Source of the DNA: an uncultured Magnetococcales bacterium | GTDB taxonomy: Bacteria > Pseudomonadota > Magnetococcia > Magnetococcales > Magnetaquicoccaceae | Assembly (NCBI GenBank): GCA_903913345.1 | Contig: CAIWLA010000418.1 | Location: 1 to 8,711 of the forward strand | Direction: 5' to 3' | DNA length: 8,711 bases | Shown here: positions 1 through 7,552 of the stretch, piece by piece | Layout of the letters: each line of letters starts with the position of its first letter | Numbering within the stretch: position 1 is the stretch's first letter | Notes under the pieces: generated by a model | The model's database searches: none | Told to the model about the DNA's origin: nothing | The model's input: the letters and a program-made list of their open reading frames with translations, nothing else | Made by a program: the position numbers and the translations under genes

Positions 1-2
1 GA

Positions 3-332
3 TCTATGGTCCGCACCGTGGCCCAGAACCAGATCCTCTTGCTGGAAGAGGTGGTGCCCCTCTTTTCCGCCGAGTTGCCGGTCTCTTTGAGCCTGCTGGA
101 GACCGCCACGCGGGTGGTCGATCTCTATTGCTGGCTCCATTTTCGTTTCCCGGACCAGTTCCCGGAATTGGAGATGGCCCAAAACCGACGCAAGGAGATC
201 AATCGCGACATCAGCAAGCTGTTGCGTCAAACCGCCAAACCGGTTCTCCCCGCACCCCATCCACGACCCACCACCAAATCCCCCGTGCGGCGGCGTTCCC
301 GATCCCGCCAGCGGCACAGCCAGCCGGTCTGA
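3..332 (+). CDS. SUV3-like ATP-dependent RNA helicase, C-terminal fragment (5' end outside window)
   Basis: Seen: an open frame runs in from the left edge and ends with TGA at 330-332. An ATG at 6 exists, but the frame is open before it, so it is probably internal. Residues about 35-75 (counted from that ATG) read VVDLYCWLHFRFPDQFPE, then an Arg/Lys-rich helix ending ISKLL. This matches the small C-terminal domain of SUV3 helicases (human form DVLDLYLWLSYRFMDMFP). The last 30 residues are a basic, proline/arginine-rich tail (RRRSRSRQRH), plausible as an RNA-binding extension. Known: SUV3 helicases are DExH-box RNA unwinding enzymes; bacterial members are common in alphaproteobacteria. The helicase core lies outside the window. 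Inference: the gene ends just before the cobalamin block and is functionally unrelated to it. The identification rests on one short domain. Confidence 0.72.
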   Translation, partial: SMVRTVAQNQILLLEEVVPLFSAELPVSLSLLETATRVVDLYCWLHFRFPDQFPELEMAQNRRKEINRDISKLLRQTAKPVLPAPHPRPTTKSPVRRRSRSRQRHSQPV

Positions 333-336
333 CGCC

Positions 337-501
337 ATGAACACACCATTGCCGCCATCGTTGCCATGGGGTTGTCTGGCCAATCACCATTCGACTGGTC
401 TCTCCCGCCCGAATCCTCTATCCTCCCCGTGCTGGCATGGCCAGGGTGCAGGCCAGGTCGATATCAATCTTTTGGGAAACCGATGGGAGATCATCCGATG
501 A
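337..501 (+). CDS. Possible 54-aa small protein overlapping the cobL start
   Basis: Seen: an ATG at 337, four bases after the helicase stop, opens a 54-codon frame that ends with TGA at 499-501, so its stop overlaps the cobL ATG at 498 as ATGA. The product begins MNTPLPPSLPWGCL and ends DINLLGNRWEIIR. It has two cysteines, three tryptophans and several histidines, and no membrane segment. There is no clear Shine-Dalgarno before 337. About 58 percent of third codon positions are G or C, lower than I would expect for the neighbouring genes. I do not recognise a family. The stop/start overlap copies the pattern of the downstream genes, which favours a real coupled ORF, but chance in a 165-bp gap is equally possible. 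Otherwise the interval is simply the cobL leader. Confidence 0.3.
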   Translation: MNTPLPPSLPWGCLANHHSTGLSRPNPLSSPCWHGQGAGQVDINLLGNRWEIIR

Positions 502-1838
502 ATCATGCCCCCAATCCCTGTTGGATCATTGGCGTCCTGGACTCCGGTCTGGATTCCCTGACCCCCGCCGCACGCCAGCACATCGAAGCGGCGGAACTGG
601 TGCTGGGCGATGCGCGCTTTTTGAAACTGTTCGCCCCCCTCTTCGACCCACAGGCCGAATGCCGCTCTTTTTCCGGCCAATTCAAGGCGTTGCCAGAGTG
701 GATCGAAACCGCACGCACCCTGCACAAACGGGTGGTGGTGCTGGCCAGCGGTGATCCCCTCTTTTCCGGCGTCGCCGGACACCTTCGTCACACGTTGCCG
801 AAAGACGCCTACCGGGTATTGCCCGCCCCCTCCACCCCGCAACTGGCCTTTGCCCGTCTGGGTCTGCCCTGGACCAATGCCCGTTTTCTCTCGGTCCATT
901 CACTGGATGGCGGCGAATGGGCGACGGCCCCCGGACCGAACCATCCCCTGTACCCCCTCTACCGGGCATTGCCGACCGCAGACAGGCTGGCCATCCTGAC
1001 CAGTCCGGCCAACACGCCGGGACGCCTGGCCCGCATGATGCAGCACCTGGGGTTGGGCGATCACTATCGGATGGCCGTGGCCGAACGGCTGGAGAGTCCC
1101 CAGGAACGGTTGTACACCGATCTCCCCCTCGCCGAGGTGGCATCCACCGACTTTGCCTCTCCCAACGTGGTCGTCCTGCTGCGCAACAAGGCGATGCCGC
1201 TGGACCCGCCCGCAGCGATGCTGGGATTGCCGGATGACTGTTTTTTGCCGGCGGGAAAACCATCCGGCCTGATCACCCAGCGCGAGATTCGGGTCATTGC
1301 CCTGGCCAATCTGGCCTTGCGCCCCAACAGCATCGTCTGGGATATCGGAGCCGGTTCGGGGTCCGTGGGACTGGAGGCCGCGCGACTCCTCCCCCAGGGG
1401 TGGGTCTATGCCGTGGAAAAGAGTGATCGCCGCAGTCAGGCCATCGCACAGACCCAGGCCCGCATGCGCATCACCAATTATCAATTACTGACCGGACGCG
1501 CCCCGTTGGGTCTGGACCATTGGCCCGACCCGGATGCCGTTTTTATCGGCGGTTCCGATGGTGCCTTGCCGGAGTTGATACGCCTTGCGGCAGAGCGGTT
1601 GCGGCCCGATGGTCGGCTGGTCATCACCCTGGTGACGCTGGAAAATCTCTCCCGCGCCCTGGCCACCGTGCAGGATATCGGCTGGTCATGGCAACTGGCC
1701 CAGGTGCAGATCAGCCACGCCCAACCCATTGCGACGATGCATCGACTGGTGCCTGCCGCCCCGGTATCGATCATCACCGCCTTTTTTCACCACGATAATC
1801 CTGAAAACCACCCATCCAGATCAACGGAAGATGAATAA
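498..1838 (+). CDS. cobL: Precorrin-6Y C5,15-methyltransferase (decarboxylating), CbiE-CbiT fusion
   Basis: Role: SAM-dependent methylation of the corrin ring at C5 and C15 with loss of the C12 acetate carboxyl, in the cytoplasm, during cobalamin synthesis. Seen: 446 residues, close to the 400-430 usual for CobL. The N-terminal half (about 8-230) is a CbiE-type tetrapyrrole methylase with IIGVLDSGLDSLTP near the start, LASGDPLFSG around Asp86 and RFLSVHSLDG. The C-terminal half (about 250-430) is a CbiT-type methyltransferase with the SAM-binding loop VWDIGAGSGSVGLEAA around Asp282, AVFIGGSDG, and a typical LVPAAPV end. The start at 498 is chosen because GGGAGA at 485-490 sits 7 bases upstream and the family homology begins right after it; the in-frame ATG at 366 would add 44 unrelated residues. 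It overlaps the next gene by 8 bp. In organisms with a cobalt-early pathway the same enzyme is called CbiET. Confidence 0.95.
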   Translation: MNHAPNPCWIIGVLDSGLDSLTPAARQHIEAAELVLGDARFLKLFAPLFDPQAECRSFSGQFKALPEWIETARTLHKRVVVLASGDPLFSGVAGHLRHTLPKDAYRVLPAPSTPQLAFARLGLPWTNARFLSVHSLDGGEWATAPGPNHPLYPLYRALPTADRLAILTSPANTPGRLARMMQHLGLGDHYRMAVAERLESPQERLYTDLPLAEVASTDFASPNVVVLLRNKAMPLDPPAAMLGLPDDCFLPAGKPSGLITQREIRVIALANLALRPNSIVWDIGAGSGSVGLEAARLLPQGWVYAVEKSDRRSQAIAQTQARMRITNYQLLTGRAPLGLDHWPDPDAVFIGGSDGALPELIRLAAERLRPDGRLVITLVTLENLSRALATVQDIGWSWQLAQVQISHAQPIATMHRLVPAAPVSIITAFFHHDNPENHPSRSTEDE

Positions 1839-2586
1839 AACACCGCCATCGCCAGGCCGCCTGATTGCGGCCTCTCTGGGTCCGGGCGATCCCTGGCTGA
1901 TCACCCGTGCGGCCTGGCGCGTCCTGGAATCCGCACCCTGCTGGGCCTGGCCGGAAAGCCGCCAGGAAGGCGGAGGCTATGCCATTGCCATCGTGCAACG
2001 GGCCGGATTGCCCCTGCCGGCCCACACCCTGCCCCTGGCCTTTCCCATGACCCGTGACATTCTGGTCCTGGCCAGACACTGGCAGGCCGCCGCCGAACAG
2101 GTGCTCGCGGTCTTGAATCGAGGCATGGATGTGGTCTTTCTGGTGGAGGGGGATGCCTCATTTTTTGCCACCTTTGGCCATTTGCAGCGCACCCTTCAGG
2201 CCATGGACCCGGCCATCCAGGTGGAGATTATTCCGGGGGTGCCCTCCCCGCTGGCGGCCGCTGCTCTGACACGACGCGGTCTGTGCGATGGCGACCAGAG
2301 CCTGGCCCTGGTCTCGGCCACGGTGGGAATGGCCCGCATTGATCGCCTGTTGACCGATTTTGAAACCGTGGTCCTGCTCAAGGTCAGACCGGTTCTGGAT
2401 CCCCTGCTGGATCTGCTGCAGACCCGCAACCTGCTGGACAAGGCCCGGTTTGTCGAACGGGCCGGTGCCCCGGAAGAGCGGGTGGTGGACAATGTCTGGA
2501 GCCTGAAAGGAACCCAGGTCCACTATCTTTCCCTGATGATCGTCCATTGCAATGACGGTGAAGCCGCGCTGGGAGATCGGCGATGA
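1831..2586 (+). CDS. cobI: Precorrin-2 / cobalt-precorrin-2 C20-methyltransferase
   Basis: Role: SAM-dependent methylation of (cobalt-)precorrin-2 at C20, the first committed step of the corrin branch; equivalent to CbiL. Seen: 251 residues, near the usual 240. Class-III tetrapyrrole methylase motifs are in order: LIAASLGPGDPWLITRAA at 11-28, FLVEGDASFFATFGHL at 103-118 (the family signature usually reads GDP; here GDAS), and VEIIPGVPSPLAAAA at 131-145. Start: ATG at 1831 lies inside the end of cobL, an 8-bp overlap. GGAAG at 1826-1830 directly abuts the ATG, too close for a good ribosome site, so translation probably depends on ribosomes finishing cobL. The ORF is open further upstream, but that part is just the cobL coding region read in another frame. 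The stop overlaps the cbiG start (ATGA). Confidence 0.93.
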   Translation: MNKTPPSPGRLIAASLGPGDPWLITRAAWRVLESAPCWAWPESRQEGGGYAIAIVQRAGLPLPAHTLPLAFPMTRDILVLARHWQAAAEQVLAVLNRGMDVVFLVEGDASFFATFGHLQRTLQAMDPAIQVEIIPGVPSPLAAAALTRRGLCDGDQSLALVSATVGMARIDRLLTDFETVVLLKVRPVLDPLLDLLQTRNLLDKARFVERAGAPEERVVDNVWSLKGTQVHYLSLMIVHCNDGEAALGDRR

Positions 2587-3740
2587 ACCCGCCATTGCCC
2601 CTCCGTCCCGCTCTGGTGGCCCTGACCCGTCGTGGTGCCCTCCACGCGACCCAGGTGGCCCAACAGTGGCCGGAGGCCACCCTCTATCTCCTCAAGCCGT
2701 GGGCAAATGATGGAACCGTGACGGTCCATCCCCTGGAACCCCCTTTGAGCCAGCATGTGGCCTCCCTGCTGCAGGGACACAACCCGGTCTGCTTTTTTTG
2801 TGCCCTGGGTGCCGTGGTCCGGCTGATCGCGCCCCATTTGCACTCCAAACAGAGGGATCCCGCCGTTCTGGCGGTGGACGAGACCGCCCGGTTTGTCATT
2901 CCGGTGGTATCCGGCCATGGGGGCGGAGCCAACCATCATGCCCTGCGGGTGGCCCGATGGCTGAACGCCCTGCCGGTCATCACCACCGCCTCGGACGGCC
3001 TGGGCACCCTGGCCGTTGACCTGCTGGGGCGGGCGTTGGGATGGCAGATCCATGCCTCCCCCCAGGCACTGACCCGAGTCGCCGCCTGTGTGGTGAATGA
3101 CGAACCGGTCGCCTGGGTGCAGGAGTGCGGCAGTCGGCGTTGGCAGGTCAACTGGCCGGTGCTGCCCATGAACATCCTGCCCGGAATCCCCATTGACCAG
3201 GTCGATCCCCGGACATATCGGGCCGTCTTGTGGATCACCCGGCGGACCGATGTGGCCGAGATGGAAGCCCGCTGGCCGGATCGGTTGATTCGCTATGTGC
3301 CTCCCACCGATACGGGCGAACCCCTGGCGGTGGGGATCGGCTGTGACCGGGGCACCCCGGTGGCGGTTCTGGTCGAGGCACTGACCGAGGCCAGCCGGTC
3401 GTATCCGTTTGGCTGGGATCAGATCACCGACTTGGCCACCATCGACCGGAAAGGGGATGAAGCGGGATTGCTGAATCTGGCGGATCGGTTGCACCTGCCC
3501 CTGACCCTCTATCCAGCGGAGCAGTTGGCGGCGGTGGTCGTACCCAATCCCTCAGAGACCGTGCGGCGGCACATGAACACCCCATCGGTGGCCGAAGCGG
3601 CCGCCCTGTTGGCGGGCTGCGGAAAAGAAGAGGGATTGCGGCTGCCCAAATTCTGCCATCGAGGAGAGAGTGGCCATCATGTCACCATTGCCCTGGCGCG
3701 GGGAGAACCTGCGCCGCATCAGGAGAACCTATCCCCATGA
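2583..3740 (+). CDS. cbiG: Cobalt-precorrin-5A hydrolase CbiG
   Basis: Role: opens the delta-lactone of cobalt-precorrin-5A and releases the C20 carbon as acetaldehyde, the ring-contraction follow-up of the cobalt-early (anaerobic) cobalamin route. Seen: 385 residues, somewhat longer than the roughly 350 of the enteric protein. The CbiG N-terminal signature is at 75-117: LGAVVRLIAPHL, then K-x-RDPAVLAVDE and the glycine-rich SGHGGGANHHA. A variable middle follows (about 140-240). The CbiG C-terminal/CobE-like domain runs from about 249 to 373, with AVGIGCDRGTP and SVAEAAALLA at 335-344. Start: ATG 2583, with GGGAG at 2571-2575 seven bases upstream; it overlaps the cobI stop by 4 bp (ATGA) and the next gene by 4 bp. 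Its presence argues that the whole block works in the cobalt-early pathway even though its partners are often named after the aerobic enzymes. Confidence 0.95.
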   Translation: MNPPLPLRPALVALTRRGALHATQVAQQWPEATLYLLKPWANDGTVTVHPLEPPLSQHVASLLQGHNPVCFFCALGAVVRLIAPHLHSKQRDPAVLAVDETARFVIPVVSGHGGGANHHALRVARWLNALPVITTASDGLGTLAVDLLGRALGWQIHASPQALTRVAACVVNDEPVAWVQECGSRRWQVNWPVLPMNILPGIPIDQVDPRTYRAVLWITRRTDVAEMEARWPDRLIRYVPPTDTGEPLAVGIGCDRGTPVAVLVEALTEASRSYPFGWDQITDLATIDRKGDEAGLLNLADRLHLPLTLYPAEQLAAVVVPNPSETVRRHMNTPSVAEAAALLAGCGKEEGLRLPKFCHRGESGHHVTIALARGEPAPHQENLSP

Positions 3741-4552
3741 CAGCCACCTTGTCTCTGGTCAGTATTGGTCCGGGATCGCTGGATCAATTGACCTTTCAGG
3801 CCATGACCGCCATCCGTGAGGCCGAGGTGGTGGTGGGGTACAAGAGCTATCTGCGTCTCATCGAACCCCTTCTGGCGGGCAAGGCGGTAGAGGGGAGCGG
3901 GATGCGTCAGGAGCTGGAACGGTGCAGCACGGCCTATCGATGGGCGCAGAGCGGCAAACAGACGGTCTTGATCTCGTCGGGGGATGTGGGCGTTTATGGG
4001 ATGGCGGGGCCGGCCTATGAGGTGCTGTTGCAGGCGGGCTGGCGACCGGGCAGCGGGGTGACGGTGGTGGTGATTCCGGGGGTGAGTGCCCTCAACGCCT
4101 GTGCCGCCCTGGTGGGTGCCCCGTTGACCCATGATTTTTGTGCCATCTCCCTGTCGGACCTCCTGACCCCCTGGCCGGTGATCCAGAAAAGACTGGAGGC
4201 GGCGGCCCAGGCCGATTTTGTCACGGCCCTGTACAATCCGAAGAGCAGCAAACGGACCACGCAAATTGTGGAGGCCCAGCGAATCTTTTTGGCCCATCGA
4301 CTGCCCACCACCCCGGTGGCCGTGGTGACGGCGGCCTTTCGCCCGGAGGCCCGGATCCTGCTCACCGATCTGGCCCATATGACCGATCCCGCCATTGACA
4401 TGGAAACCACGGTACTGATCGGCAACGCCAGCAGCTTTGTCCAGGCCGGTTTGATGGTGACGCCACGGGGGTACGGGAATAAATATGATTTAAAAACCGC
4501 CGGTCTCTCCCTCAATCCGGTACCGTCTGACCCGGATTGCGGGGCAGGATGA
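3737..4552 (+). CDS. cobJ: Precorrin-3B / cobalt-precorrin-3 C17-methyltransferase
   Basis: Role: methylates C17 and contracts the macrocycle (CobJ/CbiH family). With CbiG alongside, the cobalt-precorrin-3 form (CbiH) is the likelier substrate assignment. Seen: 271 residues. Motifs: LSLVSIGPGSLDQLT at 5-19, VVVGYKSYL at 31-39, ISSGDVGVYGMAGPAYE at 79-95, VVIPGVSALNACAALVGAPL at 111-130, ALYNPKSSKR at 164-173, and the family C-terminal signature VTPRGYGNKY at 241-250. Start: ATG 3737 overlaps the cbiG stop (ATGA), with AGGAGA at 3721-3726 ten bases upstream. The conserved core ends near residue 252; the last 19 residues are a non-conserved tail. Codons 259 to the stop lie over the 3' end of the convergent kinase gene (4512-4552). 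No terminator hairpin is seen after the stop. Confidence 0.95.
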   Translation: MTATLSLVSIGPGSLDQLTFQAMTAIREAEVVVGYKSYLRLIEPLLAGKAVEGSGMRQELERCSTAYRWAQSGKQTVLISSGDVGVYGMAGPAYEVLLQAGWRPGSGVTVVVIPGVSALNACAALVGAPLTHDFCAISLSDLLTPWPVIQKRLEAAAQADFVTALYNPKSSKRTTQIVEAQRIFLAHRLPTTPVAVVTAAFRPEARILLTDLAHMTDPAIDMETTVLIGNASSFVQAGLMVTPRGYGNKYDLKTAGLSLNPVPSDPDCGAG

Positions 4553-7250
4553 AATGAAACGCCGCCCCCTCCCCCCATACACTCTCCGCCCATATGCGCC
4601 CACGATGACTTTCAATAATACGGCGACAAATGGTCAATCCCAACCCGGTACCCAGGGGAAGATCGGCGGCATTTTGCTGGATCTGGTGAAACTTTTCAAA
4701 AATTTTTTCCAGATCGGCCGGTGGAATGCCGGTACCATTGTCCATCACGGTCAAGCCCACCCCTTCCGGTCTCTCCAGTAGGCGAATCTCCACCAGACCG
4801 GTGGTGGCGGCGCAAAATTTGACCGCATTGGAGAGCAGATTGATCACCACTTGAATAATTTTGTCCCGATCCGCCTGCAACAACAGGGGAGAGTCGGGCA
4901 CCGTGTTGTGCAAACTAATATTTTTATTGTCAAACAACTGCCGGGTGGCATCCATCGCCTCGCGGGCGATTTGCGCCAGATCCACTTCGTGGACATGCCA
5001 TTCCATCTGGCCGGATTCCATCTTGGCCAGATCCAAAACCTGATTGACCAGACGGGTCAACCGTTCCGCCTCCTTGATAATAATGTCGGTAAATTTTTGG
5101 CGATCCTTTATCTCCATCTCATCGTTATCACGAAGAATTTCCGAGAAAGCCCGGATGGCGGTCAGGGGGGTGCGCAGTTCGTGACTGATGGTCGAAATGA
5201 ATTCATCTTTCAAACGGTCCAGTTCCTGAAGTCGCTGGTTGGCCTCCTGCAATTGGCGGGTGGCCGACTCCAATTGGCGTGATTTGAGTTCCAGTCGTTG
5301 ACTGTACTCGATCACCTGGCTGGTTTCATCCAGGATGCGCATCACCCCCAGCACGTCCAACGCCTCCCCTTTGACCACAGAGGAGATCATGACCCGCGCC
5401 GAGGCCGAACCAATGGCACCGGTCAGGTGCCGTTCGGCGAACGCCACCAGATGGGCCGGGGCTTGCGCTTCATCCTCCAGTATGATCCGATGTTGGCGCA
5501 TATGATGGGCCAGATCCAGTTCTGCACGCTCCGCCCCGACAAAACGGGAGAGCAATTTTTTAAGGTCGCCCACCGCCACAAAACCGCTCCACAGATATTC
5601 ATCTCCCCCTTTGGCCCCCTTTTCGAAGACGTTGACAAAATTCAGGGCCTGAATCTGCTCGACGGCGGTTTGACGATCGAACAGGGAGAGGATCAGCAAC
5701 ACCCCCACATTGGCCAACATGCTCCAGAAGACCGCATGGGTCATGGGGTCGAACAGGGTGAGACCGAAGAGGGCCTGGGGCTTCAGCCAGGCAATACCCC
5801 AAGGGCCAGCGGTCAGAAAGTGGTCCGACATCCAGCCGGATTGGGCAAAGGAGGCCAACAACAGGGTGTAAAACCAGACCAGAAAACCGGCCAGCAGTCC
5901 CCCCATGGCCCCCCGGCGACTGGCTCCCGGCCAATAGAGGCCCAGCAGAATGGCGGGGGCAAATTGGGCAACGGCGGCAAAGGAGACCATGCCGATGCTC
6001 ACCAGGGTGTGGGACTCGCCAATCAGACGAAAATAGAGATAGCCCAGCAGCAACAGACCCACGATGATTCCCCGCCGAATGGTCAGGATCACCCCGGACA
6101 GGTCGTCATGAAATTCGGCGTGAAACCGCAACAAAAACGGAATGATCAAATCATTACTGACCATGGTTGAGAGGGCAATGGCCTCGACGATCACCATGCT
6201 GGTTGCTGCCGACAAGCCGCCGATATAGACCAGCAGAGCCAGCCAATCCTGGTGGCCATACAGGGGCAAGGTCAGCACAAAGGTATCCGGGTCCATCCCG
6301 CCATGGGCAAAGATCAGGCGACCGGCGAGGGCAATGGGCAGGACAAATATATTAAAGGCCAGCAGATACAGGGGAAACAACCAGGAGGCCTGACGGATAT
6401 GGTTGGCATTGACATTTTCCACCACCAGAACCTGGAACTGGCGGGGCAAAAACAGGACGGCCATCATGGCGAGAAAGGTCATGGAAAACCAGGCAGCATA
6501 CCCCCCCGGCACCACGTCGAAGGTCATCAATCGTCTGAGATCGGGATTCGCCATGGCCTGCCCGAACAGATCCCCAAAACCGTCGAACAGACCATAGGTG
6601 ACAAAGAGGCCCACCAGCAGAAAGGCCCCCAGTTTGACCAGGGATTCAAAGGCAATGGCGGTCACCATCCCTTCGTGTCGTTCGCTGGCATCCAGGTGGC
6701 GGGTGCCGAACAGAATGGCAAACAGGGCCAGGATCAGGGCGGCATAGAGGGCGGTATCGTGCCAGAGGGGGGGTGGCATCCTGCCGGCCAACCCGACATC
6801 GGTATGATCAATGAGCACATCCAGACTGACGGCCACCGCCTTCAATTGCAGGGCAATATACGGCATGATGCCAATGACCACAAACAGGGTCACCATGCCG
6901 CCCAGAATGGGCGATTTGCCGTAACGGGAGGCCATGAAATCGGCAATGGATGTGATATGATTGGTTTTGGCGATGACAATAATCTTGCTGAGCAGCAACC
7001 ACCAGAGGGCGGCCATCAGGGTGGGGCCTAAAAAGATGGGCAAAAAGCCCACCCCGTTCACCGCCGCCCGTCCGACGCTGCCGTAGTAGGTCCAGGAGGT
7101 GCAGTAGACCGCAATGGAGAGGGCATAGATGGTGGGGTTGTTGACCAGCGACCGCCCCTGGACCGCCCGTCGGTCCGCATAATAGGCGATGGCAAACAGC
7201 AGGCCCAGATAGGCGATGGAGGCCGTTGGAACGAGCCATTGCCAGGACAT
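4512..7250 (-). CDS. CbrA-like sensor histidine kinase with SLC5 (sodium/solute symporter) input domain
   Basis: Role: membrane-bound sensor that probably couples solute binding or transport to phosphorylation of a response regulator. Seen: 912 residues. About 1-520 is a multi-helix sodium/solute symporter (SLC5/SSS) domain, including the early YCTSWTYYGSVG and AVAQFAPAILLGLYWPGASR segments. Residues about 555-637 match a STAC linker domain (DLKKLLSRFVG, then LTGAIGSASARVMISS). A glutamine-rich coiled coil follows (about 645-682), then HisKA with FISTISHELRTPL and phospho-acceptor His690. HATPase: N-box LLSNAVKF (Asn808), G1 MDNGTGIP (Asp837) and G2 GTGLGLTI. All catalytic boxes look intact. 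Pseudomonad CbrA has a PAS domain between STAC and HisKA; here there is no room for one. Start at ATG 7250-7248 with GGAAGGGG just upstream. It follows the small membrane gene by one base (TGACATG on the minus strand). No response regulator gene is in the window. Confidence 0.92.
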   Translation of the reverse strand: MSWQWLVPTASIAYLGLLFAIAYYADRRAVQGRSLVNNPTIYALSIAVYCTSWTYYGSVGRAAVNGVGFLPIFLGPTLMAALWWLLLSKIIVIAKTNHITSIADFMASRYGKSPILGGMVTLFVVIGIMPYIALQLKAVAVSLDVLIDHTDVGLAGRMPPPLWHDTALYAALILALFAILFGTRHLDASERHEGMVTAIAFESLVKLGAFLLVGLFVTYGLFDGFGDLFGQAMANPDLRRLMTFDVVPGGYAAWFSMTFLAMMAVLFLPRQFQVLVVENVNANHIRQASWLFPLYLLAFNIFVLPIALAGRLIFAHGGMDPDTFVLTLPLYGHQDWLALLVYIGGLSAATSMVIVEAIALSTMVSNDLIIPFLLRFHAEFHDDLSGVILTIRRGIIVGLLLLGYLYFRLIGESHTLVSIGMVSFAAVAQFAPAILLGLYWPGASRRGAMGGLLAGFLVWFYTLLLASFAQSGWMSDHFLTAGPWGIAWLKPQALFGLTLFDPMTHAVFWSMLANVGVLLILSLFDRQTAVEQIQALNFVNVFEKGAKGGDEYLWSGFVAVGDLKKLLSRFVGAERAELDLAHHMRQHRIILEDEAQAPAHLVAFAERHLTGAIGSASARVMISSVVKGEALDVLGVMRILDETSQVIEYSQRLELKSRQLESATRQLQEANQRLQELDRLKDEFISTISHELRTPLTAIRAFSEILRDNDEMEIKDRQKFTDIIIKEAERLTRLVNQVLDLAKMESGQMEWHVHEVDLAQIAREAMDATRQLFDNKNISLHNTVPDSPLLLQADRDKIIQVVINLLSNAVKFCAATTGLVEIRLLERPEGVGLTVMDNGTGIPPADLEKIFEKFHQIQQNAADLPLGTGLGLTICRRIIESHRGRIWAESVWGEGAAFHFILPRNPGQTVPD

Positions 7251-7251
7251 G

Positions 7252-7461
7252 TCAGCCCCTTCCTGCGGGTCTGCGCCGCACGATCAGGGCAATCAGGAGG
7301 ACAAACAGCGACCAGAACAGGAAGAGATACAGGAACAACACTGGTATTCCGAAGAGGAGATCATCCCGGCTGAACAGGGAGAGCAGGGGGAAATTCAGGG
7401 CCAATCCCCCCAGTATGGCCAGGGCCAGGAGGCGTTCCTTCTGGTGTTTGATCGGCGTCAT
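7252..7461 (-). CDS. Small two-helix membrane protein coupled to the kinase (CbrX-like)
   Basis: Seen: 69 residues. After a basic N-terminus (MTPIKHQKER) come two hydrophobic segments, about 11-30 (LLALAILGGLALNFPLLSLF) and about 37-61 (GIPVLFLYLFLFWSLFVLL onward), separated by SRDDLLF, and a basic C-terminus (RRRPAGRG). This predicts two membrane helices with both ends cytoplasmic. Its stop codon is one base before the kinase ATG, so translation is very probably coupled. Known: pseudomonads carry a short hydrophobic ORF, cbrX, immediately before cbrA and needed for cbrA translation; small membrane proteins also precede many SLC5-type transporters. Inference: this is the CbrX equivalent or an accessory subunit of the symporter domain. 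The start has no strong Shine-Dalgarno. Assignment is by size, topology and position, not by clear residue homology. Confidence 0.75.
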   Translation of the reverse strand: MTPIKHQKERLLALAILGGLALNFPLLSLFSRDDLLFGIPVLFLYLFLFWSLFVLLIALIVRRRPAGRG

Positions 7462-7481
7462 GGCTCAATGGCACCCAGCTT

Positions 7482-7547
7482 TTGTGAACGGTTCAAGAGA
7501 GTCGTCGTTGCAACCCCGTTTGCATCTTGAGCGAACCGTTTCCACAA
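7482..7547. repeat. Imperfect inverted repeat across promoter and leader of the kinase operon
   Basis: Left arm 7482-7498 is TTGTGAACGGTTCAAGA. The right arm, 7525-7547, is its reverse complement with two small insertions: TCTTG, AGCG inserted, AACCGTT, TC inserted, CACAA. The core AACGGTTC/GAACCGTT (7487-7494 and 7533-7540) is a perfect 8-base pair of arms. A further AACGGTT lies at 7603-7609. One arm falls between the -35 and -10 elements and the other within the predicted leader, so this could be a pair of operator half-sites or an RNA hairpin. Confidence 0.5.
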
Positions 7548-7552
7548 GTCAA
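7524..7552 (-). promoter_or_regulatory. Candidate sigma70 promoter for the membrane protein-kinase pair
   Basis: Reading the minus strand, TTGACT (plus 7552-7547) is followed after 17 bases by CAAGAT (plus 7529-7524). The -35 is five of six to consensus; the -10 is weak, but keeps A at position 2 and T at position 6. Transcription would start near 7517 and leave a leader of about 55 bases before ATG 7461. The spacer is filled by one arm of the inverted repeat at 7482-7547. Confidence 0.35.

Noticed and set aside
366..497. N-terminal extension of cobL from the ATG at 366
   Set aside because: The 44 extra residues do not look like the family, and the ATG at 498 has a good GGGAGA ribosome site and an ATGA overlap.
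333..497. Cobalamin riboswitch before cobL
   Set aside because: The interval is only 165 bases and shows no B12-box-like conserved sequence or large fold typical of the class.
2523..3494. 323-codon minus-strand ORF opposite cbiG
   Set aside because: Antisense to a gene with intact CbiG motifs. Composition is typical of a shadow frame, with no ribosome site or domain.
5298..7031. Long plus-strand ORFs (290 and 259 codons) opposite the kinase gene
   Set aside because: They are Gln/Gly/His-rich, as expected from the complement of hydrophobic codons in a GC-rich membrane protein gene. The kinase frame has clear conserved motifs.
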